DNA from: CAZHOV01 sp964534315
GTDB lineage: Bacteria > Bacteroidota > Bacteroidia > Chitinophagales > Saprospiraceae
Assembly: GCA_964534315.1 (NCBI GenBank)
Contig: CAZHOV010000059.1
Location: 1 to 30,212, forward strand
Direction of reading: 5' to 3'
DNA length: 30,212 bases
The notes under the pieces are model-generated. The model made no database searches. It saw nothing but the letters and a program-made list of their open reading frames with translations, and had not been told where the DNA came from. Shown here piece after piece: positions 14,782 to 23,273 of this stretch (positions are counted from its first letter, which is position 1; each line of letters opens with the position of its first letter). The position numbers and the translations under genes were made by a program.

Positions 14782-15645
14782 ATGGAAACAAAAACAATAC
14801 GACTAGGAGGCGTACCCGAACATTTCAATCTACCCATCCATCTGGCAATTGAAAACGGAAGCTTTGAATCCAGAGGGGTAAAAATTGATTGGAAAACCTT
14901 TTATGGCGGCACCGGGCAAATGACCCAAGCCCTTAGAGACCAAGAGATAGATGCCTGTATTTTATTGACGGAAGGCATTATAAAGGACATTATTGCCGGA
15001 AATAAAAGCAAGATCATTTCCGGCTATGTAAATACGCCGCTTATTTGGGGTATTCATACCGGAGCAAAAAATCCCATTCAACATCATCGCAATATTTACG
15101 ATAAGCAGTATGCGATCAGTCGGTTTGGGTCGGGGTCACATTTAATGGCCATTGTAGATGCTACTGTCAATGAAAAAAAGCTCTCTAAAGAACAATTCAC
15201 CGTGATCAACAACCTTGACGGTGCCTTGGAGTCTTTAGAGCAGTTAACTACGGATGTATTTTATTGGGAAAAGTATACTACCAAACCTTATGTTGATAAT
15301 GGCCTGTTGAGAAGGGTTGGAGAGTTTATCACGCCATGGCCCTGTTTTGTTATCGCCGCTACCGATCAAATCCTAAAGCAGCAGCCCGACCCCGTTATCC
15401 GGATGCTCCGAACGATTCACGATAGCTGTGATAAATTTATGCAAACTAATGATTATATTCCTGTCGTAGCAGAGCGCTATAATCAGCAAATAAAAGATGT
15501 AGAACGCTGGTTTCATGCTACTGAATGGGCCATCCATGGCTGGGTAAGTGATAAAATGCTGCGTAGCGTAGTGTACAATTTGAAGGTGGCCGAAATAATT
15601 AGTGAGGAAGAATCCATACCAGAATTAGTTTGGAGAAGAAAATAA
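14782..15645 (+). CDS. NMT1/SsuA-like substrate-binding domain, no signal peptide
   Basis: The 287-residue protein has the type-2 periplasmic binding fold of the NMT1/THI5/SsuA group: an opening strand TIRLGGVPEHFNLPIHLA, the GGTGQMTQALRD helix (about 42-53) and the hinge strand RFGSGSHLMA (about 114-123). The N-terminus METKTI has no signal peptide, so the protein should be cytosolic, and no ABC permease or ATPase gene is adjacent. A role in ligand sensing, or a THI5-like biosynthetic role, is possible but unproven. The following DinB-like gene starts 10 bases after its stop. Confidence 0.75.
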   Translation: METKTIRLGGVPEHFNLPIHLAIENGSFESRGVKIDWKTFYGGTGQMTQALRDQEIDACILLTEGIIKDIIAGNKSKIISGYVNTPLIWGIHTGAKNPIQHHRNIYDKQYAISRFGSGSHLMAIVDATVNEKKLSKEQFTVINNLDGALESLEQLTTDVFYWEKYTTKPYVDNGLLRRVGEFITPWPCFVIAATDQILKQQPDPVIRMLRTIHDSCDKFMQTNDYIPVVAERYNQQIKDVERWFHATEWAIHGWVSDKMLRSVVYNLKVAEIISEEESIPELVWRRK

Positions 15646-15655
15646 ATCAATAAAA

Positions 15656-16132
15656 ATGAAAAGAAATCAATATTTAGCCATGCGGCTAAGAGAACTATTT
15701 TTAGACGGTCAATGGATCGCCAATACCAATTACAAAGATTTGATCTCAGACCTTACGGTGGAACAAGCCACCCGGAAAGTAGGCAATGTAAATACGATTG
15801 CGGCGCTGGTCTATCATATCAACTACTATCTATCCGGATTGATACCGGTGATGGATGGTGGCGCTTTAGAAATCAGCGACCAAGATAGTTTTGATCTCCC
15901 CGCTATCAGTACTGATAAGGAGTGGAAAGCTATGGTAGATACTTTATTATTCAATGCTGAAAAATTTGCTGATAAGGTAGAATATATGCCGGATGAGCAA
16001 CTGGATAGCCCCTTTGTAAACGTTAAATACGGTAACTATTATCGTAATATTGAGGGCGTTATTGAACATAGTTATTATCATCTGGGACAGATTTCGTTGG
16101 TCAAAAAGCTGGTTCTGGAAAAGGATCAATAA
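15656..16132 (+). CDS. DinB-like four-helix protein
   Basis: This 158-residue protein matches the DinB/DUF1572 superfamily of four-helix-bundle metalloproteins. The putative metal ligands are His54 (LVYHINYY) and His138/His142 in IEHSYYHLGQ, the usual H...HxxxH arrangement. Relatives are thiol-dependent S-transferases or of unknown function; no substrate is indicated. It is 10 bases downstream of the binding-protein gene, so the two likely form an operon. Confidence 0.82.
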   Translation: MKRNQYLAMRLRELFLDGQWIANTNYKDLISDLTVEQATRKVGNVNTIAALVYHINYYLSGLIPVMDGGALEISDQDSFDLPAISTDKEWKAMVDTLLFNAEKFADKVEYMPDEQLDSPFVNVKYGNYYRNIEGVIEHSYYHLGQISLVKKLVLEKDQ

Positions 16133-16181
16133 TTTTCTTTTTGTAGATTTATTGGTTTGAAAAAGGAAAAGAAAGGATGTA

Positions 16182-18593
16182 ATGAAAAGAATATTTGTGT
16201 TTTGGATAGTTGCGGGAATGGCCCTTTCTATACATGCCCAAACCATTACCATCACCGATTTTGAAACAGGAGCGCCCCTAGAAAGAGCAACCCTTTGGAG
16301 CCACCATCCCAGAGCATCGGCAACGACGAATGCCGAAGGACAGGTAGACATTTCCTCCTTCGAAAAAGCTACAAACATTGAGATTCGCTCTATTGGCTAT
16401 GAAACCCTTACCCTGAGCTATCAGGAGCTGGAAGCAACCTCATTTTTCTTACAAATGATCCCCGCCAGTTTCAACATTGACAATATCGTTGTCTCGGCGA
16501 CCCGATGGAGCCAATCTACCAGCGAGGTACCTTCCAAGATCATCTCTATATCCGAGCGGGCCGTCTCCCTTCAAAATCCGCAAACCGCAGCTGATCTGCT
16601 CAACATTTCCGGCCAGGTATTCATCCAGAAAAGCCAGCAAGGCGGCGGTAGCCCCATGATTCGCGGTTTTGCTTCCAACCGGCTGCTCTACACCGTCGAT
16701 GGGGTGCGCATGAATAATGCCATTTTCAGAGGAGGAAATATCCAAAATGTGATTTCTCTCGATCCTTTTGCCACTGAAAATACAGAGGTGCTGTTTGGCC
16801 CCGGATCAGTGATTTACGGAAGTGACGCTATCGGCGGCGTGATGAGTTTTCAAACCTTGACCCCTCAATTTTCACTCAATGACAAACCGCTGATCACCGG
16901 CAAAGCCGTTGCCCGCTATTCCTCCGCTAACCAGGAAAAAACTGGTCATTTCGATATCAACCTGGGTTGGAAAAAATGGGCACTGGCAACCAGCTTCAGC
17001 TCCTGGGATTATGACCACCTGCGGCAAGGTAGCAATGGACCGGAAGATTACATAAAAGACCGTTATGTACAACGAATCGATAGCATTGACAGAGTGATCA
17101 CCCAGGACGATGAGCTATTGCAGATCCCCTCTGGCTATTCACAGATCAATCTCTTGCAAAAAGTCCGGTTTCAACCCAACGAAAAGTGGAATTTTCAATA
17201 TGGGTTACATTATTCAGAAACGTCCCCCTACGGCCGATACGACCGCCATAATCGTACCCGAAATGGTACAGCCCGGTATGGAGAATGGAACTACGGCCCC
17301 CAAAAATGGCTAATGAACAACCTTACTATCACCCATAAAGGACAAAACACGCTTTATGATATAGCCACCCTCCGACTGGCCCAACAAACCTTTGAGGAAA
17401 GCCGTATCAGCAGAAACTTCAATGCTGATCTGCGGGAGGTTAGAGTGGAGGAAGTCGCCGCCTACTCCGCCAACCTTGACTTCATAAAAAATACCCGTGG
17501 AAAAAACATCCTCTTTTACGGTATCGAATATGTATTTAATGATATTGCTTCAACCGGTACCAATGAGTACATTACCACCGGCGCGGTAACCGACGGCCCG
17601 GACCGCTACCCACAAGCTACCTGGAGGTCTATTGCCGCTTACATCAATGACGAATGGGATGTCAATGATCAATTAACGCTTCAGGCCGGTGCGCGCTATA
17701 ATCAATTTCTACTGGATGCCGACTTTACTAATAATCTTGAATTTTACCCCTTTCCTTTTTCTACCGCAACGGTCAATGAAGGTGCGCTAACCGGCAGTAT
17801 TGGCGGCGTTTTTCGTCCCTCCGAAAGTTGGATTATCAAAACCAACCTGGGGACTGCCTTCCGGTCCCCCAATGTGGATGATATCGGAAAAGTCTTTGAC
17901 TCCGAGCCAGGAGCCGTGATCGTGCCCAACCCCGATCTAAAGGCTGAATATGCCTATAATATTGATCTCGGTATGGCAAAGACCTTTGGAAAGCGAGTAA
18001 AAGTTGATCTCACCGCCTTTTATACCGTCCTTCGCAATGCGCTGGTCAGAAGAAACTTTGCCCTTAACGGGCTGGATCGTATTGTTTATGACGGAGCGCT
18101 CAGCCAGGTGCAGGCCATTCAAAATGCTGCCGTCACCAATGTGTATGGTATACAGGCCGGATTAGAATTAAAAATCGTTGATGGCCTCACCTTTTCAACT
18201 GACCTCAACTATCAGGTTGGTGAAGAACAGCTCGAAGATGGGACGATTAGTCCTTCCAGGCATGCCGCTCCTTTTTTTGGCGTCACCCGGTTGACGTACC
18301 ATACGAACGGGCTTGATCTCCAATTCTATGCCCAGTACCAGGGTGCGCGTCAGCACGAAAACCTTGCCTTTGAAGAGCGTCGCAAAACTGAGATTTATGC
18401 CCTCGATGCCACCGGAAACACCTATGCCCCCGGCTGGTATACCCTCAACCTAAAAGCGCAATATCGGTTTAATGACTTATTAAAGATGAGCACTGGCATC
18501 GAAAACATTACCGATCAGCGCTACCGGCCCTACAGCTCCGGCCTTTCCGGACCGGGCAGGAATTTTATCCTATCGCTTCAGCTTAGTTTTTAG
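16182..18593 (+). CDS. TonB-dependent receptor, haem/haemoglobin-type
   Basis: The 803-residue outer-membrane protein has a Sec signal (MKRIFVFWIVAGMALSIHA), a carboxypeptidase-like beta-sandwich at about 21-95 (DFETGAPLERATL to IEIRSIGYETL), a plug at about 100-230 and a 22-stranded barrel. The plug has GGGSPMIRGFASNR and VDGVRMNNAIFRGGNIQNV, a pattern of the haemoglobin/transferrin/lactoferrin receptor group (the substrate remains uncertain). The C-terminal residue is Phe after LSLQL, as BAM recognition requires. No haem-handling genes are adjacent in the window. Confidence 0.9.
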   Translation: MKRIFVFWIVAGMALSIHAQTITITDFETGAPLERATLWSHHPRASATTNAEGQVDISSFEKATNIEIRSIGYETLTLSYQELEATSFFLQMIPASFNIDNIVVSATRWSQSTSEVPSKIISISERAVSLQNPQTAADLLNISGQVFIQKSQQGGGSPMIRGFASNRLLYTVDGVRMNNAIFRGGNIQNVISLDPFATENTEVLFGPGSVIYGSDAIGGVMSFQTLTPQFSLNDKPLITGKAVARYSSANQEKTGHFDINLGWKKWALATSFSSWDYDHLRQGSNGPEDYIKDRYVQRIDSIDRVITQDDELLQIPSGYSQINLLQKVRFQPNEKWNFQYGLHYSETSPYGRYDRHNRTRNGTARYGEWNYGPQKWLMNNLTITHKGQNTLYDIATLRLAQQTFEESRISRNFNADLREVRVEEVAAYSANLDFIKNTRGKNILFYGIEYVFNDIASTGTNEYITTGAVTDGPDRYPQATWRSIAAYINDEWDVNDQLTLQAGARYNQFLLDADFTNNLEFYPFPFSTATVNEGALTGSIGGVFRPSESWIIKTNLGTAFRSPNVDDIGKVFDSEPGAVIVPNPDLKAEYAYNIDLGMAKTFGKRVKVDLTAFYTVLRNALVRRNFALNGLDRIVYDGALSQVQAIQNAAVTNVYGIQAGLELKIVDGLTFSTDLNYQVGEEQLEDGTISPSRHAAPFFGVTRLTYHTNGLDLQFYAQYQGARQHENLAFEERRKTEIYALDATGNTYAPGWYTLNLKAQYRFNDLLKMSTGIENITDQRYRPYSSGLSGPGRNFILSLQLSF

Positions 18594-18618
18594 TTATTTG
18601 GCTCTTTTTGAGATTTTG

Positions 18619-18658
18619 GGTGCGCTAAATTTAATGCATCCGCTAAACCGAACGCACC
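18619..18658. terminator. Hairpin after the receptor gene
   Basis: ggtgcg at 18619-18624 pairs with cgcacc at 18653-18658. Between them gctaaa occurs twice (ggtgcgctaaa and ccgctaaacc). It is placed 26 bases after the TonB-receptor stop and is a candidate 3' structure without a T-run. Confidence 0.35.
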
Positions 18659-18710
18659 TAAAACCATTTCTTACATAGGAATTTCAATAAACTTAAGTCA
18701 TCATAATCCT

Positions 18711-19289
18711 ATGCAGCTAAAAATGAAACCCTTCTGGACGGGCGACAAACTGTTGAGTATTGCCGCCGTATTCGTAAGTTTATTAACGCTGGTTGTGTTC
18801 ATCTACCAGACCAATTTGATCCGGAAATAACAGTATATGTCTGTTTTTCCTTATCTGAATATCGGGAATAAATATTCCGGATCCGTTCGCTATGAATTTG
18901 TGCTTTCTAATGAAGGTATTGGCCCGGCGTTGGTGGACTCGGTAACTGTCGTCACCAAATCCGGACTTAGGTATCCGGATATTGTGGATTATGTGGAGGA
19001 TAATCTTTCAGAAGAAGACTCTATTTATATTGTGCATTCAAATATCCATACGGGACAGTTAATTCCTGCAAAAGAAGAGATTCCATTAATCAAACTGATC
19101 GATGACAACCTATTGAAAGAACTGGGTTATGACAAATTAGGCCTGCCCGAAAACACTGTCGAAGGTTCTTACAAAATGAAGAACTTACTAAACCATGACT
19201 CCGTTACCATCACCATTACCTACAAATCGATTTATGGAGAAAAATGGAAGATCACTAGTCATAGTATTGCCCCTGAAAAGATAGAATAA
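18711..19289 (+). pseudogene. Membrane-anchored small protein, split by an in-frame TAA
   Basis: Reading from the ATG at 18711 (or 18723) gives one membrane helix (LSIAAVFVSLLTLVVFIYQ, residues 15-33) and then NLIRK-stop-QYMSVFPYLNI. Translation in the same frame beyond the TAA at 18828-18830 continues without break to 19289. Bacteroidota homologues that I recall have one helix followed by a conserved (R)xQQYMSVxPxL segment, so TAA probably replaces CAA (Gln). The distal part could also be a separate gene from ATG 18837, which would lack the anchor. The soluble part has Ig-like or beta-rich character (YEFVLSNEGIGPALVDSV). Confidence 0.65.
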
Positions 19290-19305
19290 CACAATACTAC
19301 TTACA

Positions 19306-19380
19306 GAAATGGTGAAGTATGGGGTGTCTCGAAACACCAAGGATTTTTCGAGACACCCCAATTACCTACTTCACCATTTC
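19306..19380. terminator. Bidirectional long inverted repeat between convergent genes
   Basis: The outer arms gaaatggtgaagta (19306-19319) and tacttcaccatttc (19367-19380) are perfect complements. The right arm is made of the last codons (EMVK) and stop of the - strand lipoprotein gene. Inside is a second arm pair ggggtgtctcga (19321-19332) and tcgagacacccc (19348-19359) with a loop of 15 bases. The inner arm is the GGTGTCTCGAAACACC family also found at 71-105. It should act as a shared terminator for the two convergent genes. Confidence 0.7.
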
Positions 19381-19929
19381 CAATCCCAATTGCTTCATAA
19401 TTCCGGCTAATCCGCCTTCCTCACTTGCTGCCACTTCCATAGAAGTGATCTTTCCATTCTCAACGGTAATTTTGAATGATTCTTCCGGTAATTTGAATGA
19501 CTTCTCCGTAGGCTCGTAGACGCCCATGCTCATCGCATCGAGATTTAGCGTTCCTTTGTGCGTTCCCTCCATTTGGATGGTCCCTTCCACCATGCCTTCT
19601 TCGGCAGAGGTAATCTTTAGATTATCATTCAAATCGGGGAAAGCTTCGCGGAGTGATTTCATCATCGACCGGTAAGCAGGCTTATTGAGGGTATCGGTGG
19701 TAGGACCGGTAAGCATAAATTTTCCAGACATGTAACTAGTTGCATCGTCAGCTCCTTTTACATGTTTTTTAGACCAAGCCCGAACGATTCGTTCACTTTC
19801 ATTCATCTTGTTCTCTTCAGCTTGATCGGTTTCCGTTTGTTCTCCTTCCCCCCCCTGTTGTCCGGAAGGCTGGCAGGCAAATGTCATCGTAATGGCTAGT
19901 AGCATCGAAAATAATAATCTGGCTTTCAT
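19366..19929 (-). CDS. NTF2/SnoaL-like lipoprotein, single domain
   Basis: The 187-residue lipoprotein (signal to TFAC, Cys19) has an acidic low-complexity linker (GQQGGEGEQTETDQAEEN) and one NTF2/SnoaL-like (ester-cyclase-type) domain from about residue 43, with YMSGKFMLTG, AYRSMMKSLREAFPDL and the closing strand pattern FKITVENGKITSMEV. The catalytic Asp/His of true cyclases cannot be pointed out. It is distinct from the two-domain protein at the window start. The last four codons form part of the long inverted repeat. Confidence 0.8.
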   Translation of the reverse strand: MKARLLFSMLLAITMTFACQPSGQQGGEGEQTETDQAEENKMNESERIVRAWSKKHVKGADDATSYMSGKFMLTGPTTDTLNKPAYRSMMKSLREAFPDLNDNLKITSAEEGMVEGTIQMEGTHKGTLNLDAMSMGVYEPTEKSFKLPEESFKITVENGKITSMEVAASEEGGLAGIMKQLGLEMVK

Positions 19930-19961
19930 TTTTATTGTTTTGATTAAAAAATTGATTTATC

Positions 19962-20090
19962 GGTTAATAATATAATTGGCTGGAATAATAAATCGGTCCG
20001 ATTATTATCAACTAATTAATTGAATACCCGGAAAGTACGGAAGATTTAATTATCGAACTACGGTAGATTTATTGAACCAATTTCCTAACC
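19962..20090 (+). repeat. Palindromic dispersed element, diverged copy 3
   Basis: The copy runs from GGTTA to TAACC (129 bases) and shares attgaatac-ccggaaagta at its core and ccaatttcct-aaccttattacttag at its right side with copy 1 (9604-9727). The end pair has changed on both sides relative to copies 1 and 2 (GGCAA/TTGCC to GGTTA/TAACC), which keeps the stem. It also has a local palindrome, aatcggtccgatt. It lies 40 bases before the GNAT start and may form part of its 5' region. Confidence 0.75.
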
Positions 20091-20129
20091 TTATTACTTA
20101 GTATCAAAAGTAACAATTAATTTAGTGTT

Positions 20130-20555
20130 ATGATACGAAAATATCAACCTTCTGACATAGATGCAATCGTTGAAGTTTGGTTAAACGCTTCGGAAGTGGC
20201 TCATCCTTTTTTAAGCGAGACGTTTCTTGAGCAGGAAGAAAAAAATATCCGCGAACGCTACCTCCCCAAAACGGAGACTTGGGTATTTGAAGATGATCAT
20301 CGAGTTATCGGGTTTATTTCCATGTTAGGCAATGAAGTGGGAGCCCTTTTTCTTGAACCGGCTTTCCACGGCCAGGGAATAGGCAAAGCAATGATGGATT
20401 GGGTGGCTCAAAAACATGACCAGCTAGAGGTGGAAGTCTTTAAGAATAATATAATAGGCAAACGCTTCTATGAAAAGTATGGCTTCGAGCAAGTGAGAGA
20501 ATATTTTCACCTTCCGGCACAACAGCAAATGATCAGGATGCGCTTTAAATACTAG
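20130..20555 (+). CDS. GNAT-family N-acetyltransferase
   Basis: The 141-residue GNAT protein has motif A with the acetyl-CoA loop HGQGIGKAMMD (Gln82-Gly85), and motif B FYEKYGFEQ near residues 113-121. The N-terminal element (NASEVAHPFLSE) resembles YjaB-type small acetyltransferases. Substrate unknown. It starts 40 bases after copy 3 of the palindromic element, and the FGE gene begins 47 bases after its stop. Confidence 0.88.
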   Translation: MIRKYQPSDIDAIVEVWLNASEVAHPFLSETFLEQEEKNIRERYLPKTETWVFEDDHRVIGFISMLGNEVGALFLEPAFHGQGIGKAMMDWVAQKHDQLEVEVFKNNIIGKRFYEKYGFEQVREYFHLPAQQQMIRMRFKY

Positions 20556-20602
20556 GTGTACTTGCATTTATTCTTTTTATTATTAATATGAAATAATGAT
20601 TT

Positions 20603-21661
20603 ATGAGTGTTGAACTCAGTTGGAAAACCTACCTTTTCGAATTCCTCTCTATTTTTATTGGGGTAACCCTGCTTTCGGCCGCCTGTCAGCGAACAGCTGG
20701 TTTGCCTCCCGATACCCCTGAAGGAATGGTATACATCCCCAAAGGACAATTTCGTATGGGCGGCAAGTCTGCTCAGGCAGCTACGGACGAACTTCCTCGC
20801 AGGAAGATTCAGGTAGATGCTTTTTGGATGGACGAACACGAGGTGACTAACAGACAATTCGCTCAGTTCGTGGAAGCAACCGGCTATAAAACGGTCGCTG
20901 AAAAGGCCATCGACTGGGAAAGCCTGCTCCGAGAACTTTCCCCCAACACGCCCAAACCGCCAGACTCTATTCTTCAACCAGGATCTCTGGTTTTCCAACC
21001 GACCAACGGCCCCGTCAACCTCAATGATTATGCCCAATGGTGGGCATGGGCGGTAGGAGCTAGTTGGAAACACCCTGAAGGACCGGAAAGTAGTATTGAA
21101 GACCGGATGGACCACCCTGTTGTCCATATCGCCTGGACGGATGCCCAAGCTTACGCCCAGTGGGCCGGCAAACGCCTTCCGACCGAAGCAGAATGGGAAT
21201 GGGCAGCCATGGGCGGACTTGATGATCCTAAATACCCCTGGGGCAATGAACCTGCAAAAAAAGCTTATCAAAAAGCCAATTTCTACCAGGGGTTATTTCC
21301 TTATCAAAACACCCTACAAGACGGCTTTGAAGGAACGGCCCCGGTTAATTCTTTCCCCCCCAACGGATATGGCCTGTACGATATGGCCGGCAATGTTTGG
21401 GAGTGGTGCGCCGATAAGTACCATGCCAGTGCCTACACCTTAAATCGTTCGGATAAAATCCTTCAAAATCCTCAAGGCCCGGTAAAATCCTACGATCCTT
21501 CTGAACCCTACGTCGACAAACGGAGTATGAGAGGCGGCTCTTTCCTGTGCGACGAAAGCTACTGCAGCGGCTACCGCGTTGCCCGCCGAATGCAATCGAG
21601 CGAAGACTCCGGCTTTAACCACACCGGTTTCCGGTGTGTAAAGGAGATTACGAAAAAATAA
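20603..21661 (+). CDS. Formylglycine-generating enzyme, lipoprotein-type
   Basis: The 352-residue protein is an FGE/SUMF1-family protein that oxidises a target Cys to C-alpha-formylglycine, activating sulfatases. The pair of active-site cysteines of genuine FGE is present as Cys316 and Cys321 in GGSFLCDESYC, spaced as in human Cys336/Cys341, and the domain ends TGFRCV. Many bacterial family members lack this pair, so activity is likely. The N-terminus has a hydrophobic stretch ending LLSAAC (Cys28), a lipoprotein-like signal. That would place it in the periplasm; most bacterial FGE is cytosolic. No sulfatase is in the window. Confidence 0.85.
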   Translation: MSVELSWKTYLFEFLSIFIGVTLLSAACQRTAGLPPDTPEGMVYIPKGQFRMGGKSAQAATDELPRRKIQVDAFWMDEHEVTNRQFAQFVEATGYKTVAEKAIDWESLLRELSPNTPKPPDSILQPGSLVFQPTNGPVNLNDYAQWWAWAVGASWKHPEGPESSIEDRMDHPVVHIAWTDAQAYAQWAGKRLPTEAEWEWAAMGGLDDPKYPWGNEPAKKAYQKANFYQGLFPYQNTLQDGFEGTAPVNSFPPNGYGLYDMAGNVWEWCADKYHASAYTLNRSDKILQNPQGPVKSYDPSEPYVDKRSMRGGSFLCDESYCSGYRVARRMQSSEDSGFNHTGFRCVKEITKK

Positions 21662-21673
21662 GGGTACGTTTAC

Positions 21674-21716
21674 AACAAATTTTTTATAATGAATTGCTTT
21701 TTATAAAAAATTTGTT
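21674..21716 (+). terminator. Perfect 16-bp AT-rich hairpin
   Basis: Positions 21674-21689 (aacaaattttttataa) and 21701-21716 are exact inverse complements with an 11-base loop. It starts 12 bases after the FGE stop. It is AT-rich rather than GC-capped with a T-tail, as often seen in Bacteroidota. Confidence 0.7.
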
Positions 21717-21747
21717 TAAATTAAGAGCTACCTAAAACAAATCCAGC

Positions 21748-22332
21748 ATGTCAACAGATCTTGTGCAATACAAAAAGAAAGGAGCAATAACCCAATATTT
21801 GATCTCCGCAGATGATTTTCAAAAAATGGGAGCAATAGGCATTTTTGACGATAAACCCAGGGTAGAGTTGATCGATGGATTGATCATCGCCCGCAGTCCG
21901 CTAACGCCTTATCATACCAGTCATGTAGATCAGGTAGCTGAATTTTTTACTGTAAAACTGTACAAAAAGGCAAAAACACGAATCCAAGGAGCAGTACGAC
22001 TTGACAACTATTCTGAACCGGAGCCAGATATAGCCATTCTTAATTATAAAAAAGATAATTATTATCATGCCCACCCTGCACCTGAAGATATCTATCTCCT
22101 GATCGAAGTATCGGTAGAAACCTTGTCAAAAGACCGGACGATCAAATTAAAGAAATATGCCCAAGCCAATATCCCGGAGTATTGGATCGTCATCCCAAAG
22201 GAAAAGAAAATCGAAGTATATCGACAACCCGAAAATGGTATTTACACCCAAATGGAGACCTACAGGAAAGAGGATGAGTGGGTATTTGAACCGTTTGATT
22301 TGGCTGTAAAAGGTACTGATTTATTAATCTAA
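21748..22332 (+). CDS. Uma2-family (DUF820) restriction-endonuclease-like protein, copy 1
   Basis: The 194-residue PD-(D/E)XK-fold protein of the Uma2 family has the core EPDI (Asp94), LIEVS (Glu120) and the following Lys-rich helix before YAQANIPEYWIV. These are the usual acidic and basic residues of the fold. Uma2 proteins occur in many paralogues in some cyanobacteria and Bacteroidota; activity and target are not settled. A close paralogue starts 14 bases downstream. Confidence 0.85.
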   Translation: MSTDLVQYKKKGAITQYLISADDFQKMGAIGIFDDKPRVELIDGLIIARSPLTPYHTSHVDQVAEFFTVKLYKKAKTRIQGAVRLDNYSEPEPDIAILNYKKDNYYHAHPAPEDIYLLIEVSVETLSKDRTIKLKKYAQANIPEYWIVIPKEKKIEVYRQPENGIYTQMETYRKEDEWVFEPFDLAVKGTDLLI

Positions 22333-22346
22333 ACGATTTCCCGTTT

Positions 22347-22931
22347 ATGTCAACAGATCTAATGCAATACAAGAAGGAGGGGGCTGTAACAAAATACTTG
22401 ATCTCTATTGATGACTATTATCGCATGGGAGAGGCAGGTATCTTTGACGATAAGCCAAGAGTGGAGCTGATAAATGGGACAATCATTGCTCGAAGTCCTA
22501 TGACTCCTCTCCATAATAGCCACGTGAATAAAGGTAATAGTTTTTTTACAAGAAAACTTGAAGAGGAAGTTCAAGTCCGGGCTCATGGACCGGTTCGACT
22601 AGATGATTATTCCGAACTGGAACCCGATATAGTGCTGCTTAAGCCGAAGGAGAACTTTTATTCAGATGCTCATCCAGGCCCCGCGGATGTATACCTCTTG
22701 ATCGAAGTAGCTGTTGAAACCCTAGCCAAAGACCGAACCCTCAAACTGGAAAAATATGCCCAAGCCAATATCCCGGAGTATTGGATCGTCATCCCAAAGG
22801 AAAAGAAAATCGAAGTGTATCGAAAGCCGGAAAATGGTGCCTACATGCAAATGGAGATATATGGAAAGGAGGATGAGTGGGAGTTTGAACTATTCAACCT
22901 TACCGTAAATGGTGCCGATTTGTTAATATAA
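22347..22931 (+). CDS. Uma2-family (DUF820) protein, copy 2
   Basis: A paralogue of the preceding gene with the same 194-residue length. It has the same core (EPDI, LIEV, KYAQANIPEYW). The two genes share an exact 65-base block around codons for KYAQANIPEYWIVIPKEKK, while flanking parts differ at many sites, which suggests recent local gene conversion. The 14-base gap and shared orientation suggest one transcript. Confidence 0.85.
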   Translation: MSTDLMQYKKEGAVTKYLISIDDYYRMGEAGIFDDKPRVELINGTIIARSPMTPLHNSHVNKGNSFFTRKLEEEVQVRAHGPVRLDDYSELEPDIVLLKPKENFYSDAHPGPADVYLLIEVAVETLAKDRTLKLEKYAQANIPEYWIVIPKEKKIEVYRKPENGAYMQMEIYGKEDEWEFELFNLTVNGADLLI

Positions 22932-22968
22932 ATGCTGTGTTGCTCCCTTTCATGGCAGAAATCGATAT

Positions 22969-23159
22969 TAGGGTGTGTCTGAAAAACACCCTAGTAAAAA
23001 GATGTTGATTTGAAAAAAAATGCTGGTTGGTAAGTCTTCGTACCAACCTAAGTGCAGGGTGCCTCTTGGCACCAGAAAATGAAAAGATTGCATTTCCAAT
23101 TATGACTGCCAGACGCCAAGAGGCGCCAATTATTTGAGTTGGGACGATGACGTCCCAAC
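22969..23159. repeat. Cluster of five different hairpins
   Basis: The 342-base gap before the GH97 gene holds a row of hairpins: tagggtgt/acacccta (22969-22993), ggttggta/taccaacc (23025-23048), ggtgcc-tctt-ggcacc (23058-23073), cgcc-aaga-ggcg (23114-23125) and gttgggacg-atga-cgtcccaac (23138-23159). The third and fourth also pair with each other over 10 bases (gcctcttggc against gccaagaggc). No gene is visible here. Confidence 0.7.
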
Positions 23160-23273
23160 CAACAGACGACCTGCAGAAGAATTGCATAATCAATAAATGA
23201 ATGAGTCGGAATTAATTTTCTTTCATTTCTTTTTCATTATATTTAATTTCAAGGAAACAAAATATAACGAAAA

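Noticed and set aside
18837..19289. The distal half treated as an independent complete gene
   Set aside because: The same frame is open upstream of the TAA and supplies an expected membrane anchor, so a split gene is the better reading.
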